Shown piece after piece: positions 32,566 to 45,641 of a stretch of 64,000 nucleotides of DNA. Where the stretch lies: contig NC_073691.1 of assembly GCF_029784155.1 (NCBI RefSeq), positions 56,840,217 to 56,904,216 on the forward strand, written 5' to 3'. Under the pieces are notes generated by a model. That model did not search any database and was not told the origin of the DNA. It saw nothing but the letters and a program-made list of their open reading frames with translations. Each line of letters starts with the position of its first letter. Positions within the stretch are counted from its first letter, which is position 1. The stretch comes from Uranotaenia lowii. Taxonomy: Eukaryota; Arthropoda; Insecta; Diptera; Culicidae. A program made the translations under genes and the position numbers.

Positions 32566-33430
32566 TCAATATTTATAAAAATTAATTCCTGTCTGTCTGT
32601 CTGTTCCCTATAGAATCGGTAACTACTGAACCGATTTACGTGAAACTTGGCAGGTAGGGGTATTGGAGGCCGGGGAAAACTTTCTTTTATGGTTTGAGAC
32701 CCCTCCTCCTAACAGGAAGGGGGTCTCCCGAACAAAAGACAAATGTTTGCATAACTCGAGAACCGATCAAGCAAATCGTAACAAACTTAGCATGGGAGAA
32801 TATTTGGATACGAAAGATATTTCTTTGATTATTTGAGACCACTCCCTCTTTCCAGTAGAAGAATAAAAAAAGGAGGAGAGACCTCTTTCAAAATTTTAAA
32901 CATAACTCAAAAACTTTTTAAGCAAATGGAACCAAATTTGGCATGGGAGGGTATTTGGGTACGAGAAATGCTCTTATGATTATATGAGAGCCCTCCCTCA
33001 TCCCAATGGGGAAATAGGAGAGGGGGAAGGGGGCTTCCTTACAATTTTTTGTATAACTGAAGAACAAATTGTGCAAATGAAAACAAACTTGGCATGGGAT
33101 GGTATACGATAAATGATTCCCTGAATTTTTGATATCCCTCTCTCTTTACTGTGAGGAGATAGGAAGAGAGAGTGGAGAGGGGGGGGGGGTCCCTGTACAA
33201 TTTTTTGAAAGTGTTTAAATAAATGGGACCAAATTTGGCATAAGAAGGTATTTGAATACGAGAAATATTTCTACGAATGTTTGAGACCCCTCCCTTCTTC
33301 CATTGGATAGATAGTAAGGGTGAAGTGAGGCTCCCATACGATTTTTAATTTTTGTTTCGAGAACAATTAGAGGAAATGGAACCAAATTTTTCATGGAAGA
33401 GTATTTGAAAACAAAAAACGAATCCTTTTG
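32566..33430 (+). mobile_element. Helitron-like non-autonomous element, 3'-truncated (relative of 61384-63203)
   Basis: It starts TCAATATTTATAAAAATT followed by CCTGTCTGTCTGTCTGTTCC, the same head as the element at 61384. Then about six diverged units of 130-160 bp follow, each with 'ataactcgagaac', 'aatttggcatgggag' and 'gagacccctccc' (near 32605, 32750, 32900, 33050, 33200, 33350). No CTAG end is reached. No coding frame. Confidence 0.7.
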
Positions 33431-36400
33431 ATATATAAAACCACAATTGACGATACTGACTGAATACTCGATTTCGTTTGAAGGATAACTTTTCCAGCAT
33501 TCAAAATAAAATAAAATAAAATAAATTTTTACTTCAAGTCCAATCGTGTTGCAGTCTTCGGGTGAAATATTTGTCTCAACTTAGTCTTTAAACAAATTAA
33601 CCATAAACAATAATCGGCTAGTGATGAAAAAAGTTATTGATGAAAAACCAGTATTTTTTGTTTCTCCCGGGCAGAAAACCTTAAAATTTTATTTACGTTT
33701 GAGACTCAAGCAACCCCTCCCTAAGGTCAGATCTTCCTGAAACTTGGCATGTTACCTTCCGGTAAGCTAATAAATAATTTTAACTTGGAGCGAGTGAGAT
33801 TTACCATGTGTTATTCCTCCTATACTATTATAAGTATACTGCGGTTCGTTAAAATATTAAAAACTGCAAAAATTACAGTTATGGTAAAGTAGCCATAACT
33901 TCTTCAATTTTCAACCGATTTTGATAAATAACCACTTGAAATCTTTGTTTTAAATTGACATTCAAGCGCAAAAGAAAATCAGATCGAGTCTAAAACTTTC
34001 GTTGAAACAAATTTTTTTCTAAAAAAATGCGTTTTTTATAATTTTTTATCTCATTAAGTCACTAATATCAACAATACTTGGTTGAACGCAAAAACAGTGT
34101 TCAGATGATCGATAGAAAATTTATTCACCTTCAATATGCAAAGGAGGGATTTCAAATTACTGTTGTGCCGTCCGAGATATTTTAATCTAAGTACAAGAAC
34201 TTTTTTAATTTTTCCGAAATTTCAAATTTGGAGCATAACTCAAAAACGGTTCTACTGATATTTTTTTGAATTTCATTTTCGGATTCAGCGCCCGATTTAA
34301 CATTAAAAATGTTGGTCAGTTAATCAAGTTCACGATTTTTTTTTTAATTTTGTAAACTAGTGTAATCAATACATATTAAAAGTAATCCAATTTTCCAATA
34401 AATCGGTATTTCATCTGCCTCGATTATCCAACCATTCTAACCTCAAACATTGCTCCGCGAACGAAAAACGGCGAAGAAAAGGAAAAACAAAAACAAACAG
34501 ACGAAACAGCCCGTCGTCACCAGCACAGCTGCTTGTTTGCCAGTATGGTAACGGCAAAAGGAAAACCAGCACGAGAGAGAACAGTTAGGTTTGTGCAAAA
34601 TACCTAACTACACCGGGTGTGATCCCCAACACTCCTCACAATCACAGAAGAAAAGGGCTCCCCATAATCAACGTATCAATCGCAAAAGCTCTCACACAAT
34701 TCGGGTGTTCTCTCCTGGCTCCCGCACCCATACCAACAATGGACACGTGTACACGATACACCGAACAAACGAGCAAAAGCACGCAAAACACTTCCTCGGC
34801 CTCGCCGTCAAGCCGACACAAAAAAGTGACAGTCCGTCGGCCGCTGCGAGAAGTAAACAACAACGGCAACGACGACTAGTGGGAAGAAGATTTCGGTCGA
34901 GGAGATAGCAGTCAGCCGGGAAGGTTCCTATAGGGAGATGTGGACGTGGGGAAGTCTTTTCTTCCCTTTTTTCGATCGGAACCAGAGCGAACGGATTAAA
35001 GGGCCCAGGATGGGTTTTCAGGGTTAGGTACTTTGCACGCACTGGTTATGAAGGTAGAGAAAACTTGCACCGGACTTACATTTCGATTGCTAGCTGCCCA
35101 ATTCGCCATTCACACCCTATGATGTTTGACGTCAATTCGGCTGTCGTAATCGTCTTGGTCGCCTTCGTCGTCGTAGCCTTCAACGACGTTCTTCTCGGTC
35201 TTCTTCCGGAGATAGGAAGAAATGTAACACTCGCGAATCACCCTCGAAAACACTCAAAGATGGCACTTGCTGGGTTGATTTTCTTTGATTTGAACAACTT
35301 TTTTTTGCTTATTGAACTATTTAGATACTCCCTTATAGCTGAACTTTAAACTATTCCTAGTTATTAGTGTAGATAATCCCTGAGATGGTTGCTCTAGTCG
35401 GAATCCGGTCGAAGACACCGGAAGGTCACTCCACAATGGCAGGCAGGTATTCGGTTGCGAGATGATGATGATTGGTTTGGTCACTCCGTGTTACGCACGT
35501 ACAACACCGTGTCCGAGACGACCGACAGCCGAAGGACCATGGATTCTCGAGTCCACGGGTAGGCCCTACACCAGTGAGTGCTCTCCCTGTGTGTGATTCT
35601 TCGCTAAGTAAAACACCCCGCAACAAATACTCTCTCGTTACTAATCTTTACACTTCACTGCTATGGTTGAGCTGGTAGTGTAAAGGCCGTCGTGTGAGAC
35701 GTGCATAACTTTTTTTTTCTTCCCGGTCGCCAAAGAACAGGCAAAGGCAGCAATTGCTCTCGCAAAAAAATGCCATCACATCAAGTTAGCGGCGGCCGAT
35801 CCTAAATTTACTTATTGAAACACACAAGTAGGCGACAACGTCTCTCATTCTCTCGAGTTTTGCAAAGCAAAGCAACCCAGAGTAGGACAAGTAGGAAGGA
35901 AAATCCATTCAAAATCCCACACACCTTCATATCTAAGAAAGGAAGGATGTAGGTACGCAGCAAATCGCCAAGTCGTGTGTCCCTCAGGCCGCACCACGTG
36001 CCATTTGGAGGTGCCCTTCGTTCCCGCCACGTGATTCCGAGTCGGTTACCGCAAATCGACACCGAGCGAGCACCAACACTCGCTCGCAACATTTGCAAAC
36101 ATTATTGGTAGGTATAAGCGAGGAGAGCCAGGAAACAACAAGACATCATCAAAATTAAGCCGATTGTTGGAAAACTTCTACCACCCCAATCTTCCCTCAC
36201 CTACCGTTGCTGGCCGGCCAACTTTGGGGGCACCCATTTGGTTTGGACTGGCTGGTGGTGGAACCCTTCCATATGGGGAGCAGTTCTTGCGGGAGCAAAA
36301 CGCACATTTCCCTCTCTCGCGCGCGCTAGCCAATTTTCTCATCATAAGGCCAGCCTGGGCCTACCGCACCGTACCGCGTCGTGGGGCCACACGTGGCCGG

Positions 36401-36880
36401 CTCCAACCACACAACGACGGGAGGCAAATCCAACCATCCAAGCGAAGGGCAAACAAATCGAAAACGAACGGCCGCCCGCTCCAAAGCCGTAGCCGCCGAC
36501 GACGGTTGCATAGTGGGTTAATGGTGTGATTTTTCGGAAAGTTTGATATGAGCAACATTTCACTTTGAGGTTAGTTGAAATTCAGTACATATGTACGTAC
36601 TGAGCTGTTTATCTATAACATTTTCTACCTTTTTTCAACCATTCCTGCTATCATTAAAGTTTTTGTCAGCTTGAACTGCGGGAAAACGGCAATGAATGAT
36701 GACTAATATTTTGAACTGAGGTTATGTTTTGTTTACCTAATACAGCCATTTTTCAATTTTTTTTGCTTAATTGTAAAGGGAAAAATTCCTTTTCCCACCG
36801 GAATGTAAGTTTGGCTACCAAAATTATGCAAAAAATGATCTATTTCTCATATTTTGTTCAATACATGGGTTTTTCTTTTA
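33431..36880. other. Unassigned stretch; 34440-36540 is GC-richer
   Basis: A short (ATAAA)n tract lies near 33510. The GC-richer part holds many overlapping short frames (up to about 120 codons) on both strands without domain similarity. Simple repeats such as CAACAACGGCAACGACGAC near 34850 are present. I can support no gene. Confidence 0.35.
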
Positions 36881-37060
36881 TCTCTTTTCTTAATTTTCGT
36901 CTGTTTTTCGTTGCTATCGGATTTGATTTCTATCTTAATAATTTTCCTAACTAACTATTTTGTGTTTTCTCAATTTTTTATCTGTTTTACATCTTTCATT
37001 TTTTTCACTTCCTTTCATTTTCATTGATCCTCTCTATTTTTCTGTTCATTTCTCATACTT
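36880..37060 (+). repeat. Dispersed repeat shared with 40290-40600
   Basis: 'ttcacttcctttcattttca', then 'tctctatttttctgttcatt', and an upstream 'ttaattttcgtct' and 'gatttgatttcT' occur in the same order near 40290-40600. Family unknown. Confidence 0.5.
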
Positions 37061-38290
37061 TAAATTTTTTATAACTCTAACTTTTTAAGCCTTAAGCACC
37101 TTTGAACCCAAATCTATCTTTTTTCAATCGGAAACAAAGTATAGGAGAATTTAAATGAATGTTAGAATGTTATATTTGAGGATAAGTGTTTGCAAAAAAG
37201 TAATTCGAGTACTGTATATAGAGCTTTCAAAAACTCTTTATTTTGTTTGCAGTTTTCAAAGCTTGTTTTTTGTTAAATATGTGTTTTTGTTTATGTTCCC
37301 AGCAAGTCCCAGCAACAAATTTTACATAATGTAAAAATTCATAACTTTATTAAACATGAACAGAAAAAAAAAAACTTCCGCATACTTCCGCACTCATGAT
37401 ATTTTCAATGTTGAATTTGAAAAATTTGTCTTCATTTTTGTGAAATCTGTTCAATACGCCATGTTTTTTTTAATCAGTTCCTCAAAAGAAAGAATAGTTT
37501 TTCAAATTATAGTTAAAAATGTTTATTCATATATTTTCATTGATGTAAATCTCGTGGAACATGTATAAAAGTCACAGAGTTATTTTTGAATTTTTAAAAA
37601 TTAAACACTATTATTTTTTTAAATGTTAAAAAAGAAAACTCTTAGATTTTCAGTTTTGGGTTTAAAATCAATAATTTATTCGAATTGATTTGAAAATTTT
37701 TGTTTCAAAATGAACGCTTTTTTTCAGAACTGAGCTGTTTAGAACAATCATGCAGTTTAAAGTATCGAGATTGCTCTATATAAGCAAATCTTATATTTTT
37801 AGAGAAAAGGCTTATTGAAATTTTACGATGTGCTCCAAAAAGACGTAAAAATAAGCGAAAAAAAACAGGAGCTCCATAAAATCGTGCCTATGGATGTTTT
37901 AGGCTATACAGCACAAATAATCAAAAATGTTTCTAAGTCACCTGGAAAAGCGGCTGATTTATGAATCTTTTTGAAGCCCATTACATAGAAAAACTACAAA
38001 AATTTGTTGATGCTAATCTGAATAGGAATCAGTGCAATCACGTGGTAAGAAAATAAAAGGATTTTCATTGGAATAATTTAATGATATTTTTTTTTATTCA
38101 ATCGGAAGATAATATTTGATGTATCAAGTGGATTCAATACTTATTATCAGAAAGCTTAAAAATTACTTTTTCAAACTCTAATAATATTTTATTAGTCTTA
38201 TTCCAAGATATTCAAACGTATGACTGAGTATAAACATCAAAAAAAACTTTTAGCCAACTTTTTGTTCTATATACTCCTCTGTGCGACGCT
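37061..38290. other. Unassigned AT-rich stretch
   Basis: Strongly AT-rich with no credible coding frame or repeat end. Confidence 0.4.
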
Positions 38291-38294
38291 TTTC

Positions 38295-39580
38295 TAGTGT
38301 GGTTAAGTATATCAGGGCACATCTCTACTCATACGGCGAAAGTCTGAGCTGTTCGTTCCAGGAAAGAAGCCGTAGAGCGTATCTGACGAAGCTACGTCAG
38401 ATACGTTGAACGTTGAACTCGTTCTAGGCGGTCGCAGTGTGTACTCCGAGTACGAGCCCAAACCTAGACGGCATACTCCAGGATGCTACGAACCGACGAA
38501 CAATAAATGGCTTTCAGTGCGTATACGTCGTCGAAACCTCCGGTGTTCCGGCGCAGAAACCCTAGTGCAGCAAATCCTTTTGCAGAGTTAAGCGCAATGC
38601 ATTGGGAGAAAGTGAGTCTGCAATCAATTTTCATTCCCAGATCAAGAATAGGCTTTACATTCTTCAAGCAGAAACCTGATAATTGGTAGTCCAAGCTGAT
38701 CATGTTTCGTGAACGGGTAAATTTGATGATCTTAAACTTTTACTAGCTTTCTAACGTGGCAATGTCAGCTTGAAGGGTGAAACTGTCTACAGTGATGACA
38801 ATCTTACGAAAAAGCTGCAGATCGTCGGCATACATTAGCGTGTCGGATTGAAGAGTTGCACTGAGATCGTTAACGAAAATTATGAAAAAAAGAGGCCCGA
38901 GATGGCTTCCTTGAGGTACACCTGACGGAATGGCAAATGTTCTCGAATGTGAGCTGTTAATTTTCGTGAAAACATGACGGTCATTGAAGAACGACGCAAT
39001 CCAGTAAAGTGCCCAATCAGGGAAACCTATACGATCCAGCTTTCCAATAAGTATTTCATGCGGAACGCGGTCGAATGCTTTCGCAAAATCAATGTAGATA
39101 AAATCGACTTGACAAAGGTTTTTCAGCAACATATACCCGTTCGTGCATCAAGACTTCAAAAAAAAAAAAAAGCGAAATAGGACGGTAGTTTTCCACGCTA
39201 TGAACATTTCCCGATTTATGGATTGGTGTGATAACGGCAATTTTCCATGCTCTAGGTAACGATCTCTCTGTGATTGACCGGTTTAGAATTCTCCAAATCA
39301 GAGCAGCTAAAGGTGCAGCACATAGTTTTAACAATACGGAAGGTATGTTATCTAGGCCAGCACCCTTCGTTGACTCAACAGCGGACAACTTTCCGTAGAT
39401 TTCCTGAACAGTGAAGTACGGTACAGGCAAGTTGATATCTTTGGATTGTAAAGAGGTAGTTGCTGTCTGTATCAGTACCAGCTGAACAATAAACACTCTG
39501 GAAAAAGTCTGCAAACTTATTTGCCGATTCCGTCGGGTTGGAAGCAATGGCACCATATAGAGTTAAAAGCATTAGCAATT
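38295..39580 (-). pseudogene. Jockey-type non-LTR retrotransposon ORF2 fragment (reverse transcriptase to C-terminus)
   Basis: From 39580 downward: the region before the reverse transcriptase (SANKFADFFQSVY), fingers (KGAGLDNIPSVLLKLC, SVENYRPIS), then an internal deletion marked by a T run at 39157-39175. The palm follows: FIYIDFAKAFDRVPHEIL, SGVPQGSHLGPLFFI and MYADDLQLF. The thumb and C-terminal part includes LDYQLSGFCLKNVKPI, GFLRRNTGGF and SSVRSILEYAV. At least two frameshifts are present. Gene order and motifs match the larger relative at 50041-53891. No endonuclease part is present, so the copy is 5'-truncated at about 39580, where satellite begins. Confidence 0.82.
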
Positions 39581-39584
39581 AGCA

Positions 39585-39965
39585 GCAACAGTCATAAAGA
39601 TCGGCGCTTCCAAAACCAATTCCGTCTTATTTCTCCGAAAGGTCAAACTAAATCAAACATTCAGCTTCAATAATCTAAAAAACCTGCGCTTCCTTAGCCA
39701 ATCCGTCTTTTTCCAGTGGAAGGCCAAATCAAAACAAACCATCAGCAACGCTCTGAACAATCTGCGCTTTCTAGTCTCTCCGCTTTATTTACTGTAGCTG
39801 GAACAATTTCTAAACAATCTGAGTAACAGCTTGCAAATCTGTGTTCATCTTACTAATAACGCCATTGTTGTGATTTTATGATTCTTATGAATCTCAACTC
39901 AGAGATTCATCCTGACACGTGTATCACTCACAAGAGCATATCAATAACTGACTTTGTTTCGTTCG
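39585..39965 (+). repeat. Satellite array 2 (same unit as 13258-14028) with a shared tail
   Basis: Three to four units of 'aaatctgcgcttcc...ccaattccgtctt...ggccaaatcaaa' followed by a 120-bp tail ('aactcagagattcat', 'atatcaataactgactttgt') that also ends array 3 at 43865. The array begins at the truncation point of the Jockey fragment. Confidence 0.7.
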
Positions 39966-40169
39966 TTTTTCGTGTAAATAAATTTACAGCACATTTAAAA
40001 ACACTTATTGTCATTATACTTACTGTGCACCAGCTCTCGAGTATGTCAATGATGGTTTGTTATAGTACAGTCGCTTTCGGATTTAATTTTGTGGAAAATT
40101 TGCAGGTCATCTGACAGCAAAGCCGGCATTCGTTCGGCAAATTAAGCTGTATATCGTTTACAAATATTT

Positions 40170-40256
40170 AAAAAAAAAATAAATAAGAGCGAGAAAAGTA
40201 TCGGCCCCACATTGCTACCCTGGGGCACGCTCGATGGATTTCAGAATTCAGTTGAC
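40170..40256 (-). pseudogene. Reverse transcriptase fragment (non-LTR)
   Basis: The minus strand reads SVPQGSNVGPILFSLLF, the conserved motif before the catalytic YADD. It is a fragment under 100 bp inside repeat-rich DNA. Confidence 0.55.
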
Positions 40257-40679
40257 TTAGAAGTTCTTAATTTGACCGAAACTTTATTTGTTCTTAATTT
40301 TCGTCTACTTTTCGTTATTATCTTCCTTAAAAGGGCAAACATACTAATTAAGATTTAAATTTAAAAAATAACTATGTAACTTTTTTTTAAAGAGGAAGAA
40401 TGACCAAGATGGTTAAAACCTTCTATAAATAAACTAAATCCAATCCAATTCAATCCGTTATTATCTGATTTGATTTCTTTCTTATTCATTTTTCGATTTT
40501 GTATTTTCTCACCTTTTTCCTGTCTTTCATTTTTTTCACTTCCTTTCATTTTCATTTATCTTCTCTATTTTTCTGTTCATTTCTCTTTATTATTAGGTTG
40601 TGTCTTTATTTCCGTTCACTTTATTCAATTTTTATCTTCACTTTCTAAATCCGAAATTTTTTGTCAAGTCCGTTATTGA

Positions 40680-40995
40680 CCTTTGTCAGTACAAATAATA
40701 TTCCGGGTCTTTCATCGGTGGAAGTAGTATAAACATATCCGAATCTATCATCAAAATTTCAACCAATGATAATAATTTTTATCGGAGGATCCGAGTCTTT
40801 CATTAGAAAATCAAAATTTATCCGAGTCTTTCATCGGGATAGGTATATCACAAACTATCCGAGTCTTTTATCTGAATAACAGAAGTAGTTCGAGTCTTTG
40901 GTCGAAATAACATAAATTCATAGGAATATCGAAAAGGATTCGAGTCTTTCATCGAAATTCTAAAACTAATTCGAGTTCATCATCGTCCAATCATC
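40680..40995. repeat. Short repeat array with 'ATCCGAGTCTTTCATCG' core
   Basis: The core recurs about six to seven times at 40-60 bp intervals with decaying forms ('cgggtctttcatcgg', 'cgagtctttcatcgaaat'). It is non-coding. Confidence 0.6.
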
Positions 40996-41149
40996 ATGAT
41001 AGAAAAATGGTTAACTGATGCATGATTTAATTTATCACTTGATAAATTTTTCACGAAAGAGCTTGTTATCCACTTACCAACTACGCCATTGTCGTTCTTA
41101 AAATCAAGCTTTTCGGACTTTTTTTTTTTTCAAATATTTCGATTTTTTC

Positions 41150-41315
41150 ACCTTTCATAACAATCAACTTGACTGTTTATGACATAAATAATTTCAAGTT
41201 GTCAGCGTAAGGACAACTCCACATCAAATGAGCAGCAAGTTGATGTCGTTACAGAACAGCGTAAAAAATAAAGGACCCAGATTGCTGCCTTGGGGTACCC
41301 CGACTTTGGAATGAA
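41150..41315 (-). pseudogene. Reverse transcriptase fragment (non-LTR), palm region
   Basis: The minus strand gives VGVPQGSNLGPLFFTLF then CNDINLLL and, after a frameshift, YADNLKLF, where the second catalytic aspartate has become Asn. A remnant only. Confidence 0.6.
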
Positions 41316-43075
41316 GTCAGCGAATTCAGCAGAACCAACTTTTACAGTCGAGTTTTAATTTAGTAACAAAATTTATATGGAAAATAAAATTTTTCATTCA
41401 AAAATCACCAGAGATGTACTAAAGCTCAAATTTCATACAACTTGGAATTTTAAATGTTCTTTGGTTCTTGCAAGACATTTAATGTGAACAAACCACAAGC
41501 CTAATCTAACCAAAATATAGTCAATGTTATACAAAAATATGGAGAATAGGCAATACCAAAAATTCAAGACTAACTTAATTTAAAGTTAATTCGAATTTTT
41601 TAGACGATTTCATTTGTTAAAATGTCGTCTTCCATAAAAATTTTCATACAAAATATAAACGCGTTGCGCTAATTCAGGAATAATTAAAATCATCTCAAAT
41701 TTCAGACTGATGCTTGGTGACCCAAAAGGCTTTGAAAAAACAAAGGGCAACAAAAAGTCAATTTTTGCTCCGATCTAATGCGCACTGTTACTTCAACTTT
41801 GAACTTCCATAACCTTTGACTCTGATATTATTTCAAACATTGTTTCACGAATTTTGAAGTTTTTAAGTACATTTGTGTGACCAAACCAAAGATACAGTAA
41901 TTCTGTTAGAATTGGAGTTTTTGCATTTTATCCCGTTTCCCCGAAAACTTTTGGCAACATGAGTTTTTCCCACAATGACAAATACCCGAAATCAAACCCC
42001 AGAATAGACCAATTCTCAGATAAATAATAAATGAACCATTTATTTACCAAACATTTTTTTTCCCAAAAAGGAAAAAGTTTACAGATTTTTTCTTCCCAGA
42101 ATGGCACCCAACTCCTCTAGTTTCTTATTTCTCTTTTGTTTAAAATTTCTTATTTTTTAATTCCATATCATTCGAAATTTAATTTCTAAAATGATTTTTT
42201 GAATTTGCCGAAAAAGAATAAAATTTTGAAAATCCATTTTTTTTAAATTAAATGAATACATTCAATCTTGTGGGAAATAGTCCTTCTGGCGGGAAAGCTC
42301 CTGGAAAATGGTTCATTTCGATGAAAAAATTTCTCGGAAATGTTTTCTATGGGAATCTGGAATTTAGTACTTTTTGGCGATTGAAGTTCTGGAGATATTT
42401 CAAACTGGGCAATTGTTTGAGGAGAAACGGAGTACCGCAATTTGAACTACAATTTATTACGTTTAATTTTGTTTTAATTTCACAGCGTGGTTGTTGAAAA
42501 ACAGAAAAAGTATGTATGTAATTTTGAAATAGTTTCAACAAAAGGATCAATAGTTATGCGAGGTACAATATTTTAGGCGTGAACCAAATTCTGCGATGTC
42601 TACAGAATTTTGGACGGTTCATCGGGTCACACTTTTCAGCCCAGTTCACATGAGGATTAAAAATGAGTAACAATTTTTTCTAATGAAGTCTCAGAATTAT
42701 GATGAAAATTTTGAAATCGGTTTCTAGAATAAGACTATAAAAATAATATTCTGTTAACCACTAACTATGTAGTTTATTTTAAAAAACATTTTTTTTTCAA
42801 TAGATTTTTTTGTTTAAATAGTGTAAAATATAAAATAAAAATTTCCAAAAATATGTTTTAGGTTTTATTATTCCTTATTAAATTTTTCAAGCATTAAAAT
42901 TGTTTGAATTCTTGTACAGTACTAAATTAATACAAAAAATGTGAAAAAAAAACTTCGAGAACATATATGGGCTCGTAGGCAGTAGAGGGTTAACGGTTAA
43001 CTCTCCCTTGAACTAAATTTAAAAATATTCCAAAGAAATAACAAAAATTGATTAAGAAACTTTTTTCTTTTTTAT
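41316..43075. other. Unassigned AT-rich stretch
   Basis: No recognisable gene. Around 42250-42500 both strands are open for 65-80 codons; neither translation resembles a known domain. Confidence 0.35.
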
Positions 43076-43079
43076 GGGT

Positions 43080-43870
43080 ACATATTACGAAAGGCCAAAG
43101 CAAATCCAACATTCAGCAGCAACAGTTTTAGAAATCTGCGGTTCCCAAGCCAATTCTGACTTTTTCCACCGGGGAGTATATTCAAAACAAATAATCAGCA
43201 ACAGCCTTAAAAATCTGCGCTTCTTTAGCAATCCCATCTTTTCGACCGGAAGGCCAAATAAAAATAGACACGCATTCTAAACCGATTCCGTCTGTTTCGC
43301 CCGGAAGGCCAAATCAAAGCAAACAATCAGCAGCAACAGTCCTAAAAATCAGTGCTTTCCAAGCCAATTCCGGCTTTTCCACCGGGAGGTCAACTCAAAG
43401 CAAACATTCAGCTGCAACAGTCTTGAAAATCGCGCTTTTTATACCAATTCCGTTTTCTTCTGGAAGGCCAAATCAAAAGAAACAATTAGCGACAGCAGCC
43501 TTAAAAATATGCGCTTCCAAAGCCAATCCGTCTTTTTCCACCGGCAGGCCTAATCAAAACAAAAAATCATATCAGCAGCCTTATTAATAAGTGCCTTCTA
43601 ATCGTTCGTCTAATCGTCTTATTTACCGGAAGAACAAAAAAATCAAAGCAGCAGCCTTAACAATCTGCGCTTTTGATTCTCTCCGTTTTATTTACCGGAG
43701 CTGGAACCATATCTAAGTAATTTGAGCATCAGCTTTGCGAGTCTGTGCTCATCTTACCAACTACGCCATTATCGTGATTTTACTATTCTTATGAATCTTA
43801 ACTCAGAGATTCACTCAGACACGTCTATTACTCATAAGAACATATCAATAACTGACTTTGTTTTGTTTTT
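43080..43870 (+). repeat. Satellite array 3 (70-80 bp units) with shared tail
   Basis: About eight units with the order 'caatctgcgcttcc', 'agccaattccg', 'accgg.aggccaaatcaaa', 'caatcagcagcaaca'. The unit is the reverse complement of array 1, and the tail (43740-43865) matches that of array 2. Confidence 0.75.
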
Positions 43871-44044
43871 ATTGCCTAGTGAGAAAATGGAAATGTGATT
43901 TAAAAGGTTTATAAATTGCGTGGAAAAACAAAATTTTTATTCTGAAAGAAATGCAGTATCATTAAATATACTAGGCGAATCTACAAATATTTATATGGCT
44001 TCACGAAATCAATCATAAAAATATAATTGAATCAATCATATCTG

Positions 44045-44132
44045 CAGGTCAATCAACTTTACCCTTATAGTAGAATCTACAATATCTTCAGGTCAATCAA
44101 CTTTACCCTTATAGTAGAATCTACAATATCTA
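44045..44132 (+). repeat. Perfect or near-perfect 44-bp tandem duplication
   Basis: Two adjacent copies of a 44-bp unit starting CAGGTCAATCAACTTTACCC (44045 and 44089). Confidence 0.85.
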
Positions 44133-45640
44133 TAGTTGACTTCATGTAGAGTGTCCTATAATTGAGATCAGTTGTAAAACTTTAAGGATTTAGTTTTGAT
44201 TAAAAAAATCAAATTTTAGAGATGACTGTTTTTAAATCTGATAATTGAAAATTTCAATTACCAAAGAATTCAGAGACTTAATTTAGGAACTCACAGATTG
44301 ATTAATAATAACAATATTACAGTTTCGAAAATTTTGTAGTGTAGAGGTTGCTGATAGCTAACAGAACTAATCTCAGATGTGGACAGCTTTATGTGTGTAG
44401 GCATATTGGAGGCCAGTGATATCAAAGTTTTTCCTCTTAAGAATCTGAGGCGAAGTTTTCGTAGGACTCCAGGTGTGATCTGTTCTCATTGAAAAAGAAA
44501 GATGAACAGTGTCTCAATTAATTAAAAATTAATGAGGACTTCAATGTTGGGCACATCGAGATCTGATGATTAATACAAAGAAAAACTCTTGACTTTAACC
44601 TTTCACGATCAGTTCCTGTATTGGAAAAAAAAATCATCCCAAATTATTTCTCATTAAGTTAACGCGGGTGACCTTTTCACATTCATGTAACCAACCTGAC
44701 ATGGGTGACATTTTTAATTATCTCGCACTGGTCCATTGTGGACTGATAAAGTTAAAATATAATTATCGCATCCGGAACTGGGAGAGACACATTTCGCGAA
44801 TCAATGACACGGGACAACCATGCAATCGACAGACAGGTCAATGGGCATTTTTGTGTCATCTTTGAATGCGAAATTTGATTGAACGGAAGTAAGTGAATTG
44901 ATTCGATGTGTTTTTTTTTCATCCTTTCTGATTGTCCAACTTTTGTGAATAAATTAAGCATTTTCACGAAAATGAAAAAAAAAGGTTCAGAAAGCAGTGA
45001 CAAATAAAAACCTGTCACTCTTTTCCTTTGAACAAGAGATTGAATGACATTTTCGATTGAAAATTTATTATTTTGGATTTGACAGCTTTCACATTCAACC
45101 ATACAATAATTACTTCCAATGTGAAATAGAAAATACATGGAACAAAATCAAGACAAAAACAGATTTATATTGATTGCTTAAAAGTTCTAAAATTCAAAAC
45201 AAATTTAGAAATAGACACGTACTTAAGAGAAAAAGCTCGGCGGAAAATTGAGTGCGTGTATCTTCAAGACGCACTCAAAACAACATAGAAAAATAAGCAA
45301 ACGGGAGGCAGAGAAAATGAGAGATTCCCCCAGTCAACACAAAGCTTTCGGTCGAAAAAGCTTCCGGCACTTCTTCTCGGCCGGCCATAGCTAGCAATGC
45401 GTGCGGACATTTAGGCGTTTTTTTTCCTGTCGACTTTGTTTGTGCTGTTTCAACTGCTAAGTTCATGGAAGTGTTGTGGAGTTAGCTGATTATAGATTCT
45501 TTATATACGGAGTAATTTTAAGAAAATGAATATTTTTTCAAAAAAAAACTTCTAATTTCACAATATGTACAGTACAAAAATACGCTTATTTTGATAACTT
45601 GAACCTGAGATATCAGTAGATATCAGTTTGAAACCTGTAA
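44133..45640. other. Unassigned AT-rich stretch
   Basis: Short frames on both strands (up to 128 codons at 44752-45138, minus) lack recognisable domains; nothing else stands out. Confidence 0.35.
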
Positions 45641-45641
45641 A

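Noticed and set aside
34440..36560. Possible host gene in GC-richer DNA
   Set aside because: Many overlapping frames on both strands, including low-complexity CAACGG repeats; none is distinguishable from chance.
42243..42550. Opposed open frames of 65-81 codons
   Set aside because: Frames of this size are expected by chance over 64 kb and no motif supports either.
44752..45138. 128-codon minus-strand frame as a gene
   Set aside because: The translation has no recognisable domain and lies in low-complexity AT-rich DNA.
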